Shown piece after piece: positions 23,260 through 33,944 of a stretch of DNA of 64,000 nt. Below the pieces are notes generated by a model that was not told where the DNA came from, searched no databases, and saw nothing but the letters and a program-made list of their open reading frames with translations. Position 1 is the first letter of the stretch. Every line of letters starts with the position of its first letter. Position numbers and translations under genes: made by a program. This DNA is from Tenebrio molitor (taxonomy: Eukaryota > Arthropoda > Insecta > Coleoptera > Tenebrionidae). The stretch spans positions 744,001 to 808,000 of the forward strand of contig NC_091047.1 of NCBI RefSeq assembly GCF_963966145.1. Reading direction: 5' to 3'.

Positions 23260-23489
23260 GGTGACGTCAACTTTAACCTGAACAAATGAACCTTAAAATG
23301 CATTTCTGTTAGATCTGAAATGAGATTCGGAAGTTAATTCCCACAAAAACGAAATTTTTATTAATTCTAAGAAGTGCACGTGCAAATTCCGGATAATACG
23401 GAGTTTCGTCTAGATTGTTTCGGTTAAAACGGCGGATATAAAATTTCCCTTCGTTTCGGATGACGCGGCGTTTCGGTAAATCGGGATTC

Positions 23490-23509
23490 GGATAATCGAG
23501 AGTCTACTG
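23490..23509 (-). repeat. pogo-like terminal inverted repeat, one end
   Basis: CAGTAGACTCTCGATTATCC on the minus strand, followed by further GATTTACCG-type words, marks the 5' end of the transposase relic above. A TA lies outside it. I could not find the matching end. Confidence 0.6.
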
Positions 23510-23720
23510 TAAGAGCAAATGTTTTTTTTTATTCATACCACCCATTAATTCGATCAGGGTTGATTATTGTTTTTTGTTTGCATATTTTAGTTTAAGCTTT
23601 TACAAAATATCATAATGAAAAGTTCTAAATGTAATATACGTACATATATGTATTACGAAATTAATTTGATTTAGAATTTTAATTTTTGAATGTTTAAATT
23701 TTTTTTTTATCATAATATTA
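23510..23720 (-). repeat. Array spacer X, distal part
   Basis: It resumes the X segment cut at 22386, starting with AAGAGCAAATGTTTTTTTTT. About 40 nt of X is missing at the break. Confidence 0.7.
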
Positions 23721-23985
23721 TGGAACGAAAATTTCAAATCACTCAGTTGAGTTGTAGTTTGCGGTTTTCGTAGGCGCTCAATCTCTCCTCGAACCACTGC
23801 AATTTGATTGGTCGAGTGATCGGGAGAGGGGATATCTGTAACGCGCTTACCGGACGAGATTGATGTTTGGATGGTTTCTGAGGCGACGAAGAAGCCTCGT
23901 CTCATGTACAGTGTCGAATTCCCGAGGCTGCTCGGCTGGATCTTGCCAACTGGTGACGAAAACATTAATCAAACGAGTTCTAGTA
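23721..23985 (-). repeat. Array segment S, SNX1/2-derived
   Basis: The minus strand has the intron 3 end motif, the unrelated 100-nt block, a donor (GTAAGCGCG), the intron 4 copy and the exon 5 start of SNX1/2. The intron copy differs from SNX1/2 intron 4 at three or four of 54 positions. It is better preserved than S at 1140 or 9010, and poorer than S at 16553. Confidence 0.8.
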
Positions 23986-24109
23986 AATAAATTTCACACG
24001 GTAGAAAGTTTGCGCCTCAACCAATTTTGACAAAAATTTTGCACGAGATGTACCTACCTAGAAACTTATGCTTTTTCAGAAAATTCAATCAGTCTCGGCC
24101 GAAACCGTT

Positions 24110-24320
24110 CTGTTCTTGAATAATCTTGATATTCCGTATTGTTTCAAATTTTTTATTAGGTAGTCCTCCATTTTTTCTTCGATCTTTCCCCTGCGCCACC
24201 TCACGTAAATCGTTTCGAGGATTCGCCGGACGGATGCGACCCCAATTTTGTTGTTGTTGACAAATTCCTCGCGTATGTCATCAACTTTTTAGATTTCTCT
24301 CAACGAAATAAGTTCAAGCA
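24110..24320 (-). pseudogene. Array segment O'
   Basis: This is the second copy of the ORF O middle region. Reading frame DDIREEFVNNNKIGVASVRR is kept, but a TAA sits directly before it, at the same place as in every other O' in the window. Confidence 0.75.
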
Positions 24321-24368
24321 TTATACTAGAAAGAATTAGAAATATTGCATTTGTTTTACTGTGCCCCC

Positions 24369-24842
24369 TTACCTTGCACCCAAGAAGCGTTTCGCTTCGA
24401 GCAGAAGGAGCTCGTCGCCCTTACGCTTTCGTTTATTTGGGCGGGAGGTTCCTGGTTCTGGTTGTGTCACTTGTGTCCTGGCACTTGATGATGTGCTTGC
24501 CACATGATCTGTTTCGCCACTTGGCTCAACAACATCATGTGTCTTAGTGTTGGGCTCAAGTGACACATTGAGTGGCACCTCGTGGGTGGCCTCGCCCTGC
24601 AGGCGAAAGGCCTTGATCTTTTCTATATAAGATTGTCTTTTGGTGGAGGACTTCAAATTTTTTATTAAGTAGTCCTCCACCTTTTCATCGGCCTTTCCCC
24701 TTCGCCACCTCACGTAGAGATTCTCTAGGAGGCGCCGGATGGATGTGACCCCAATCTTGTTGTTATTCACATAATCATCGCGTATCTGATCAGCTTTTGA
24801 GATTTCCCTCAAAAGCTGATCGCGAAACTGGGGATCGTCCAT
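24369..24842 (-). CDS. ORF O, intact 157-residue protein of unknown family
   Basis: This is the only uninterrupted copy of the array ORF. I start it at the ATG of MDDPQFRDQLLREISKADQ because other copies share this Met. The frame is also open upstream, but through the P segment. Features: a basic conserved core (YVRWRRGKADEKVEDYLIKN, about residues 41-60), a Ser/Thr-rich middle, then a basic tail with KRKRKG that resembles a nuclear localisation signal. No domain is recognised. At its last codon the sequence reads AAG|GTAAGG, so the stop TAA overlaps a consensus splice donor. Function is unknown, and it may be a relic kept by chance. Confidence 0.5.
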   Translation of the reverse strand: MDDPQFRDQLLREISKADQIRDDYVNNNKIGVTSIRRLLENLYVRWRRGKADEKVEDYLIKNLKSSTKRQSYIEKIKAFRLQGEATHEVPLNVSLEPNTKTHDVVEPSGETDHVASTSSSARTQVTQPEPGTSRPNKRKRKGDELLLLEAKRFLGAR

Positions 24843-24849
24843 CCGCCGG

Positions 24850-25466
24850 CGGGAAATATGATGATATTTCGTGGGGGAAATCTGCCCCGACAAAATATTC
24901 CAGTGGCGTGGCAAAACCAGTGGCGCCACAATTAAGAGATGATATAATTTTTCATTAAAATTATATTTAAAAAAAAATGGGTATGTCGGTGACTGGTTGC
25001 ACGACAGAAGCAACGCTTCTTACGCTTTTTTATATAAAAGTATAATGGGAGAATCACTCTTTCTTTCAATTCTCTCCAAATGAAACAAAACTTTAAAAAA
25101 TTATATCATTATTTATTTATCATAATGATAACAAGTACAAATATATTTATTATTCATTTATAACTACCTAATTTATAACTGAAACAGATAAAAAAATATA
25201 TAAGACGTAAAAGCGGTTGTTGATTAAGCATTTGTTTACATTTTTATTAATCTGTATATTTAAATAAGATTGTCTCTTGGTAGAGGAAGCTTCTTACGCT
25301 TTTTTTATATAAAAGTATAATGGGAGAATCACTCTCTCTCTCTCTCGTTCTTTCACTTCTCTCCCCCAAATGAAACAAAACATTAAAAAATTATATAATT
25401 ATTTATTTATCATAATGATAACAAGTACAAATATATTTATTATTCATTTATAACTACCTAATTTGG
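24850..25466 (-). repeat. Array segments P and X, then a second partial P/X
   Basis: P with a TATA box (about 25030-25042) is followed by X to 25263. After a short join (GATTGTCTCTTGGTAGAGGA), a second P copy starts at about 25290 with CTTCTTACGC and TATATAAAAG, and X follows to 25466. The array ends there against a hAT pseudogene. Confidence 0.7.
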
Positions 25467-25944
25467 AGCATCGGTCATGGCAGGCGAGTTAAATGGTTTA
25501 CAAACCAAAATTAAAGCAATTGCCCCTCGGGCACTTTTTACTCATTGCTTTGCTCATCGGTTGAATTTAATTTTGCAAGATACATGCAGTAAAATTATGG
25601 AATGTAGAATTTTTGATATATATAATATATATATATTTCCTATTTTACAAAGTAAATCAACGGATATTCCTTATTGCAAGGCTAGAATCGAATTTCTTCT
25701 CTCAACGTTAAATGGGTTCAGGAATGATACTTAATGATTTTTTCGATAAAATATTCGATAAAGTAATTACTCAATTAGGCCCTCCAAGAAAAAAACGGAA
25801 AACGGATTTTGATGGATTAGATGGAGATGGAAAGACTTATTTTAGTCGTTTGTTTAAGGAAATTTTGGACATGGCTATAATGCAAATAGAAGCAAGGTTT
25901 AGCAATCTTAGTAGACTTAATTTTTTTGAACTTTTAAATACCGA

Positions 25945-26045
25945 GCGATCATTTAAAAAATAAATCGAGTTTGCTTTGGAACCTATGCTATAGCATGGGT
26001 TGCCATAGGTAACACGTCGACTCGATTTATTTTTTAATTGATCGC
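25945..26045. mobile_element. Short inverted-repeat element
   Basis: GATCATTTAAAAAATAAATC, continuing GAG, and its near reverse complement CTCGATTTATTTTTTAATTGATC bound a 100-bp insert in the hAT relic. A piece of the same element lies at 22140-22180. Confidence 0.65.
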
Positions 26046-26285
26046 ACCGTATTAGTAGTTTATTTGACGAGTTTGTGTGTAAATTGGGCATTTTTTGGCA
26101 CGAACGAGTTGAATACAACGTTTTTTGGTTCGACGAGCCCCTTAAAAGCTCCAAATCGTTTGAAATCTTTAAAATTAGCTTGACGTTTCGTTTTGACAAG
26201 TTGTGACATTTATCAAAATCCGTTCACATAGGAGAAAATTCTCAAATTCTGACAGTGTCGAACCAAAAACATAATTTTCCGTAGT
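26046..26285. mobile_element. M1 MITE copy
   Basis: Same family and orientation as the copy at 4130. It is placed inside the hAT relic directly after the short inverted-repeat element. Confidence 0.65.
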
Positions 26286-26750
26286 ATCATAAAAATTTCC
26301 TCCATGCTTTATTAGATTCACTAATGACAAGTTATCCTACACTTTTTGAAAAAAAAACAAATTGGAACGTGAATTACAAGTTTTGTATTCCGATCCGGAA
26401 CTATTTGGAATGTGACACAATTTTTCAGATATGTTTAATTTTATCTATACCAACTCATTGCAAAAAGATGTTCCCGAAATTTATAAATTACTATCACTAG
26501 TATTATCGCTTCCATCCACATCTGCTTCAGTTGAAAGAAGTTTTTCTACTTTGAAGCGTATTAAAAATTTTCTTCGAAATTCGATGACACAAACGCGGTT
26601 AAGTAAGTAGTTTGGCAAAGATATCGATTGAAATAGAATTAATAAAAATCTTGCAAGAAGATAAAGATTTCAAATTTTATGACAAAGTAATCGATGATTT
26701 CGCGCTGCAGAAAAACAGGAGAATTGATTTAATTTACAAAAATATTTAGT

Positions 26751-28889
26751 CAATCTTAAGTAAAAGAAATATGAGTATAGTCCATTTTTTTATTATAGTC
26801 CGATGAGCTTAGCCGAATCAAGAAGTCGACATGACCTGTGTCTGTTTTCGACATTTGACAGCAGTGCATGGTTCTACCAATATTTGAAAATTTATTTAGG
26901 CAACATGTTGGCAACATGAGACAGATATCATAACAAATTTCAATTTTTAAGATTTTGAGTTGTGTTCTTTCGTGCTTTGTTGGTTTTTCTGCAAATTTAT
27001 TCCTCCGTTTTAATTTTGGCTTTCAAAGAAACCGCTCCCTTCAGAACTCTTTTGATGACTATTTACATAATTATCAACTAATAGGTCAGATATATTAAAA
27101 ATTGTTGAAAACAGCACTAAACAACCACGTTTAGACTGTCTTTCTTTCTTCCTAGATTTTGTTTCGGCAACGCCATGAATTAGTTTACCCACTTACCTGT
27201 TAGCTTCCAGTCTTGCAAGTTTCCGCGCAATTCCAATATTATTTTTGCAATTTACAAATTCTGTAAATGAATCTGTCCACATGCTTTTCGTTGGCATCAT
27301 ACGGAGGACATTTCAAGCAAAATTAAACAAATCCATCACAAATAATGTGGTTAAAACGTAACCTAAAAATTTGACGTCGCTAATGTGATAAACGTACAAC
27401 TCGTGTCTTGCTCGAATCACACATGCTAAAGCGAGATGCATAGTGGAACACGCTTAATACAATATGTACAAGAATTCAATAGTTTGTTTACATTATGTTG
27501 AAAAGAGATAGCAATATGACAGTTGTTCTGCTTTTTAATTGATTTAATTTTGTTTTGCTATGCGTTTTCATAATTTATAATTATGTAATTTTATTGGAAG
27601 TTGTATTTAATTTTTTATTTACACTTTTATTTTTGTTATGCGAATATGTATAGGTTTTTCATATTTTAGAATTGATTTTTTTTTTGAAATTTGCTTTTCT
27701 TTTATATTTTTATAGAGTTGTTTTGTTACGTTTTTTTTTTTATAGATTTATTAGTTATGTTATATTCCTAATACCTAACCAAATTCCTTAATCCTCCCCA
27801 CCTGGCAAGAATTGCTCTAGACCTTCACGTTGGTTCTTGCTGAACAGTGAATTTGTTCTTTATCAAAAAAAAATTTTTTTTAAATTTTGATTAAATTAAT
27901 GTTATTATTGTTGTTGAATATTATTATAAATAAATATGGAACAAATACACCGACCAACTTAGAGCTTTAAAAAAAAATACCAACGAATCTGCCGTACCAG
28001 TTGAAATTGTTACGAGCCGCCACTGGCTAAACCTACCGACTACAGCGACAGTGGTTGGGTGGTAAACTACTAATGACACTTTAAATGTGTTTCTCGTTTT
28101 GCTATACTAGTGTCACCCCCATGGACCAAACTGTATATTAAAAATCATTGACATTTGGTCCAATTTTATCTCAGTTTCACCCTAGATTTCTCCTAGATCA
28201 TTATTGAGGTTATGTTGCGTATATTTGTGAGTTTGAGACACGTGTGTCAACGATGAAAGAAAAACGAACGAAATCAAAGACAAAAGAAACAATTTGTGTA
28301 ATAAATGCAACAAATCGCAGTAACTACAAATGGAACGTTATTTAGTGCTGGGAGCATTTCTCAAAAATTTTAGCATTTATATTTTTGTGTCTCTATGCTC
28401 TACTTCTGAACTAAGAAGCATATCACAACTTGGCAAGAACCTGTAGAAGTTCCAACATGCAGAATCGTGAACCTTTTACCCTAGCTTTTGCAAACTTTTG
28501 GAACACCCAAGGGAACGTTTTCGTTCACCCACTGGCGCAATTGATTACCATTTTGGTACTTATATCCACGTTTCATCTTCACAATATCTAATTATTGCAA
28601 GTTTCTCACGTTCCAACAGTGGTTGTTCTGTGCCTTTCTTACGTGAAGCCCTAGGTATTTTATAATTTTCATACTGCAACAAAATTATAACAAACTTCTG
28701 GCGGGTTACAAATTTAAATTGTCAAATGTGACAATCGGTGACAATTTCAAAAGTCAATGTTCCAAACGTGATTTATAAAATTCACTGTTTCGAATTTCTG
28801 CCAACCTGACAACACTTTTGACAATTGATTATAAAAAAAGCGGACTTTAAATAAAAACAAGAACGTATTTATTCGTATTCGTATATTTG
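26751..28889. other. AT-rich intergenic DNA, nothing recognised
   Basis: There is no open frame above about 60 codons with a motif, and no inverted-repeat pair that I could confirm. Long T runs occur at 27600-27760. Confidence 0.4.
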
Positions 28890-29142
28890 CAAATTAAATA
28901 CAGGCGTCCTTCCACCGATTTATGTATTTTTATTTCGAAGTTTGTCCAACCCGCAGGTCCGCCATTTGCATCTCGAGCTGGTCTTCCGACTTTTTGTCTA
29001 AAACACACAACGTAGGGGTTTGCTAGGGGTTTTTACCGTTCTATGACGATCACGACTTGGCCATTTGTTCATTTTCGCGGGTTTTATTTGATTGTTCAAT
29101 ATTTGAATTTCCGCGGAACTAGCAAATTCTGGGTTTACATTA
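28890..29142 (+). repeat. 5' long terminal repeat
   Basis: It is paired with 29970-30235. Shared blocks include ACAGGCGTCCTTCCACCGAT and ACCGTTCTATGACGATCACG. It ends GGGTTTACATTA just before the primer site. Confidence 0.75.
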
Positions 29143-29969
29143 CAGAATTTGGTGCCGTGACCAGGATGCAATTTGTGTGGGTCTCATTTGAACGGACTTC
29201 GAACCATTTATTTAGGGATCTCTTAGTTAGTTTGTTTCTCGGTTAATTATTCGTCGGGTTCGCGCCCCCGAGTTACTAATCCCGGTCGGAGAATCCGATC
29301 CGTCGTACAGTGAGTTTTAGGTGTTCTAAGCTGGAGCTAGGTTCGCACCGGAGGAAAACCCGGACGAGATCTCGCCCTGGAACAGCGAGATGACAACGTC
29401 CATGAGGCCAACATCCCAACCGACGACGTCCGCGATCATACAGGAACCACCGGTGGACCCATTCTCGGTCCCACCACCGAACTTCGGGAGAACGTGGACC
29501 CGGGGTTCTGACAGCGAGAACGTCAGCGCCAGTGGCAACTTTACAATAGGCATTTTGTAAGTAAACAAGTGACGATATAGTAATTAACGTTATAAGTCCG
29601 GGAACTCATAGTTTACAGTTTACCGCTTGTGAATACGATACTAACGTGAGTTTGTAATTTCAGAGACGGATGACAGAAACCGCCGTGGGCCACAAATACC
29701 TAACCACCATCTTCAAAGTGTCATCGCCGTTTCGCTGCACTGCACTCTAGGACACTTAGGGAGCGTGTGTAATATCCCAGTTGGAATTTGAATTGCCGCC
29801 GCCAAAGAAGACCAGGAGAAGTAGAGGGACGTCCGAAGATGACTGAGAAGATTCGACCGCGGGGAAGTGGGGGTCACTTTTTGGGGTTTTTTTGCCCTGT
29901 TAGTTTCTTTAACCGAGTGTTAGTTTTCAGTTTGTATAATTTCTTGAGGTAGTTATTTTGTTTGTATTT

Positions 29970-30235
29970 CAAATTAAATACAGGCGTCCTTCCACCGATT
30001 TATGTATTTTTATTTCGAAGTTTGTCCAGCCCGCAGGTCCGCCATTTACATCTCGAGCTAGTCTTCCGCCATTTTGTCTAAAACACACAACGTAGGCCAG
30101 GGGTTTCCTAGGGTTTTTACCGTTCTATGACGATCACGACTTGGCCATTTGTTCATTTTTGCGGGTTTTATTTGATTGTTCAAATATTTGAATTTGCGCG
30201 GAACTAAATACTTATCAAATTCTGGGTTTACATTA
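29970..30235 (+). repeat. 3' long terminal repeat
   Basis: It differs from the 5' repeat by several substitutions and by small insertions (GGCC near 30095, ATACTTATC near 30207). Confidence 0.75.
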
Positions 30236-30890
30236 GAGTAGGTAAGTACTATTAAATTAATTCAGATCAAAATCACGTTAACTTACAAGTTGAGGTTCAA
30301 AAATTGTTATTTGGCATTCGTATTCTTTGATCTTTAATAATAACTCATTTTCTTTCTTCTGCAACTGGTTCTCTTTTTTCTGCCACTCATTTTCTTTCTT
30401 TAAAAGTTCTTTCACAGTACAAGTTGACAACAGGAACAATTTTTTCTGGTTTAGTAAAATTAACTAAACTAAATAACTCCTGAAAATACATTATACCGTG
30501 TGAGCAACAATTACAGATTGAGTTGGCAATAAATTCTGGTGACTTTTGGGGACTTTTATGTCATGTTTCAACGAAAAAACCATTTTATTAATAAAAGCGT
30601 CGTCCGCGCCGATAATACTATTCGATGTGAAATGACCACCAGAGGCGCTTGATTTGGATCAGTTGGATCGCGAATGAATGGAAACTGTAATAATTACGGA
30701 AGGTTTACAACTAGAATAAATGTCAACCGTTATTTCGTCATTGATTATCAAAATAACATAAATATAATCAGAACTTCAATCATAATCGATGCAAATCATT
30801 TTGTAATATTAATTTGTGTTTTGTGTTCGCGAGAAACAGCTAGACATAGGAAAGGTTTGAAACTCGAATAAATTCCGTCATTGATTGTTA
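30236..30890. other. Intergenic DNA, nothing recognised
   Basis: A 65-codon frame at 30674-30871 has no motif and no coding bias. No repeat pair was found. Confidence 0.4.
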
Positions 30891-31277
30891 AGGTCATGAC
30901 CTGCTGTATTATTACCGGCCTGTTCAAAAGTGTAATTTTAGTGATCCCCGCAGAGCGCGGTACGGGCGGTTTTTGGGGATATTATTCATCTTAAGTTTTT
31001 GTCACCGAGAGTTTTTCTCGTTCAAATGACATTCGAATTTAAAATCAAAAACACAAAAATACAATTGTATTCATTATTGTTTTAGAAAGAAAATATGAAC
31101 TTACTGTGCTAATCTTAACTCTAAAATCATGTCTAAACCTATTTTTCCGCATTTTTATTCTTCAGAAGCGCCCGTACTGTGGCGCCCTCATCGGCGAAAA
31201 TTGACTCTTTCTCGGAAACATTTTCGCAATGCTTTTTTAATGAAATGAACAGGCTGGTTATTATACAGCAGGTCGTG
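30891..31277. mobile_element. MITE with about 35-bp terminal inverted repeats
   Basis: The left end has ATGACCTGCTGTATTATTAC and CGGCCTGTTCA. The right end has TGAACAGGCTGGTTATTATA and CAGCAGGTCGTG. These are imperfect reverse complements. The interior holds a GC-rich patch and no coding frame. Confidence 0.75.
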
Positions 31278-32281
31278 GTTAAGGTTTATAAGCTCCGTGG
31301 AGTTAATTGGGTGGCTTTTTACGCTTTATTCTAGCGAGGGAACACGTAATGTATGATCGGCAGACTCTGTCGTAAAAGTTTTGTACATTGCAACGTCACG
31401 AGTAACTTTTGCGGGGGAAAAAATTCAAACGGCAACGAGGCACTTGGAGGCAAGCGGAGGCAACCTACAATACAAATTAGTCAGTTCTACCAACCTTGAT
31501 TGTGAAGTCTGATGGCGCCATCTTGTGGTATAAATCGTAAGCATGCCAGCTAACGGTATAATAGATAACTTTCTGCTACTTCATTAATCAAATGACAGTC
31601 TTTGACAGGTTTTGCAAAATTATTGGTTACAACAAATTTCAAATTTGAGAAAACGAGTCGTCGGCCAAAAAGATTAATACATTACTATAATAATGCGGTA
31701 GGCATTTTACATCGCTCGGTTTTTGTTAAAACACTACCGCTGCGCGGTCGTGTTTCAATCTACTTATACATATAAAAATCTCGCGCTGTAAAATGTAATC
31801 TACCGCATTTGTAATGTTCTGATTGTAGGTATAGTAAGCGAGCAGTAACTGGCAATTTACAGTCGTACAAATTTAGATTCGACCGCCAACCGTATAAAGA
31901 AGGCAACTGTGCCAACCTAGAGTTGCCATTCCTACTGCTTTTTGTCTACCGGACTTTACATTTTTTAATGTTCATAAAGTTGATTACATTTTTAAGTCCA
32001 CCTTTAAAGTTCACATATTTCTACACATATTTCCACGCTCTTTGTGGAAACATATTTTTTCGATTATCTTTGACGTTTGTTTTTTTGTTATCTCTATCCA
32101 ACTATCGCTCCGATTCATTTCGCCGTCGCTCAGTATGACACGTTCAGGGTATGACAGGTGGAAGCAGGAAAACCAACTGACGCCAGACTTAGAAAAATCG
32201 ATTTATTTAAATGAGAGTTAGTCGGTACAAAAATATTGTTTATTTACAGTAACGAATACAAATATTTAAACGAGGGAGGTT
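31278..32281. other. Intergenic DNA with one hairpin element
   Basis: An imperfect inverted repeat lies at 31695-31815 (ATGCGGTAGGCATTTTACAT against ATGTAATCTACCGCAT). Otherwise there is nothing up to the FAM174-like stop at 32282. The 3' UTR of that gene must lie in the last few hundred bases. Confidence 0.4.
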
Positions 32282-32896
32282 TCATCTATTCGCGCTGCTC
32301 ACTTCGAACAAAGTCTCGTCTTCGTCGTCCTCGTCCAACGGGAGCGGAGTCATCTCGATGTCGCTCCGTCGAGTTCTCACCCCATATTTATTCACCATCA
32401 GGGGTTTACTCCTTTTGCTGCCAAACAACGTCAACAATGAAACTTACCCGCGCGGAAACTTACCAACTCACCTGCAATAAGTCTTCAAGGCCATATAAAT
32501 AATCACAATTACAGTTAAAGCTACAACGACCGCGACACCCCTTAGCAGAGCGCCCGATTCCATTTCGGCCGGTTTCATCACTTTGTGATCGTCCACTTTG
32601 GTGGAATTCTTCTGTGGGGCATGTGTGGTGCTTTTCTCTTTATCAGATGGGGTTGGTTTCTTGCTGTCAGGAGGCTGGACCTCTGCTTTCACCTTACTTT
32701 TCACGTTAATCCTGATTTCCTCATCTTTGCTTTTCTCTTCGACCGCATCGTCTGGTTTTGTGTCCTTCTGGGGCCCAATCTGAGCGAACGCTTGCAAACG
32801 TCGGGTATTTACAAAATTCACATCGGCAGCGTGTAACGTATAGGTTAGGTTGCAGAATAAAATTAACACTACGAAGGGAGACATTGGGCAAATCAA
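32282..32896 (-). CDS. FAM174-like type I membrane protein
   Basis: Exons 32896-32472 and 32417-32282 join in phase to 186 residues. An N-terminal signal peptide (about residues 1-23, hydrophobic FVVLILFCNLTYTL) is followed by a lysine/proline-rich luminal region. One transmembrane segment (about residues 116-136, GVAVVVALTVIVIIYMAL) precedes a short cytoplasmic tail with KYGVRTRRSDIEMTPL, an acidic run and ETLFEV. That tail is the hallmark of the FAM174 family. Intron GT (GTGAGT) and AG (TTTGGCAG) sites are good. FAM174 proteins are small Golgi/plasma-membrane-associated proteins of poorly known role. It is divergent from IscU, about 0.4 kb away. Confidence 0.85.
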
Positions 32897-33292
32897 CGCT
32901 AATTACACATCAAAAAAATTAATGCTTTTTCAACTACATTTCACACTTTTTACGCGATTTTACCATAATTAACGGCTTGTGGCAATGACAACTTTAACGT
33001 CATCTGTCAAAACGCATACGCAATTACGGATTTTTACTGTTTTGTAAGTAAATCACAACCTGGTGGATTATATCAGCAGGTACGCCTTAAAGTAAACAAA
33101 ATTTTCGATAATAGCGCAAAGCGGGAGCCCCATCTCTTGCGTTCTGAGCAAGCAAGATACGATAACGCTTGCAGCGCGTCTCAATCCAGTACGCGATCAC
33201 GTCCATATCACGTCATTCTGCGAATGTCAGTCAAGGAAAGTGGAAGTGCTAAAACAATACATTTTTCGATCGAAGAAATTACGAAGTGAGGT

Positions 33293-33745
33293 ATGGCGTT
33301 GAACGCTTCCTCGAAGTTGCTGCGGGTCGTGGAGCCCTTGAAGGTGCTTTCGGCGGCGTATCACCCCAACGTGATCGAGCACTACGAGAACCCGCGAAAT
33401 GTGGGGTCCATGGACAAGAACGACAAGACCGTGGGGACCGGTCTGGTAGGGGCGCCGGCTTGCGGAGACGTGATGAAGTTGCAGATAAAAGTGGACGAGA
33501 ATGGTAAAATCGTCGACGCAAAATTCAAAACTTTCGGTTGCGGATCGGCCATCGCCAGCAGTTCTTTGGCTACAGAGTGGGTGAAGGGCAAAACCGTGGA
33601 TCAAGCTTTGCAGCTGAAGAACACGGACATCGCCAAAGAGCTGTCGTTGCCGCCGGTCAAACTGCATTGCTCGATGCTGGCAGAAGACGCCATCAAAGCG
33701 GCCCTCTCGGATTACAAGATCAAGCAAAAGAAGGAAAAAAATTAG
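33293..33745 (+). CDS. IscU: Iron-sulfur cluster scaffold IscU, mitochondrial
   Basis: A single exon of 150 residues. After a short N-terminal presequence (about residues 1-22) comes the IscU core: YHPNVIEHYENPRNVGSMD, the three cluster-ligand cysteines in GAPACGD, FGCGSAIASSS and LHCSMLAEDA, and the LPPVK chaperone-binding motif just before the third cysteine. Length fits the family. It assembles 2Fe-2S clusters from NFS1-derived sulfur in the matrix and passes them on through HSC20/HSPA9. AATAAA signals follow at about 33797-33805. It is convergent with SLX4, whose stop lies 200 bp downstream on the other strand. Confidence 0.97.
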   Translation: MALNASSKLLRVVEPLKVLSAAYHPNVIEHYENPRNVGSMDKNDKTVGTGLVGAPACGDVMKLQIKVDENGKIVDAKFKTFGCGSAIASSSLATEWVKGKTVDQALQLKNTDIAKELSLPPVKLHCSMLAEDAIKAALSDYKIKQKKEKN

Positions 33746-33944
33746 GTTATGGACACGTGAAGGTTGTGATATTGTAAATTGTAGTCGGATTAATAAAATA
33801 AATGATCTATTCTTGTGTGATTTTATAAAATATAATAAATCGTTGCGCTTGTTTATTTGTGTTTTTTTCCGCGATGTTGACCTTGGGCCGTGCGGATCGT
33901 TACGCATTTCCTATCTAAAAACGCCAATAAATCCTGGAAGGCCG

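Larger units (their letters stand above)
25467..26750 (+). pseudogene. Second hAT (DUF4371-type) transposase pseudogene
   Basis: Plus-strand pieces encode the hAT catalytic middle (FTHCFAHRLNLILQDTCSK at about 25540-25597), a stretch ending LLNTERSFKK at 25963, and, after inserted DNA, the dimerisation domain (SLPSTSASVERSFSTLKRIK, about 26510-26570) and a terminal RRIDLIYKNI near 26748. Frameshifts and stops break it, and two MITE-like inserts lie between the halves. It resembles the relic at 3300-6320 in domain order but differs clearly in sequence, so it is another family member. Confidence 0.8.
28890..30235 (+). mobile_element. Short LTR retrotransposon (TRIM-like) with BEL-type primer site
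   Basis: Two direct repeats of about 255-265 bp (28890-29142 and 29970-30235) are about 90% identical and enclose only 0.83 kb. Just after the first repeat, TTGGTGCCGTGACCAGGA resembles primer-binding sites of BEL/Pao elements. The interior encodes a short gag-like open stretch in the plus frame ending near 29562 at a GTAAGT donor, with SSSAIIQEPP-like residues but no zinc knuckle, protease, RT or integrase. It is a non-autonomous element. Differences between the repeats imply an old insertion. The outer boundaries of the repeats are uncertain. Confidence 0.75.

Noticed and set aside
31695..31815. Hairpin as a microRNA precursor
   Set aside because: The arms are too long and too imperfect, and the AT-rich context matches a foldback MITE.
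33227..33907. 226-codon minus-strand frame antisense to IscU
   Set aside because: It overlaps a clearly coding IscU exon and has no domain. Its length reflects GC-rich codon use.
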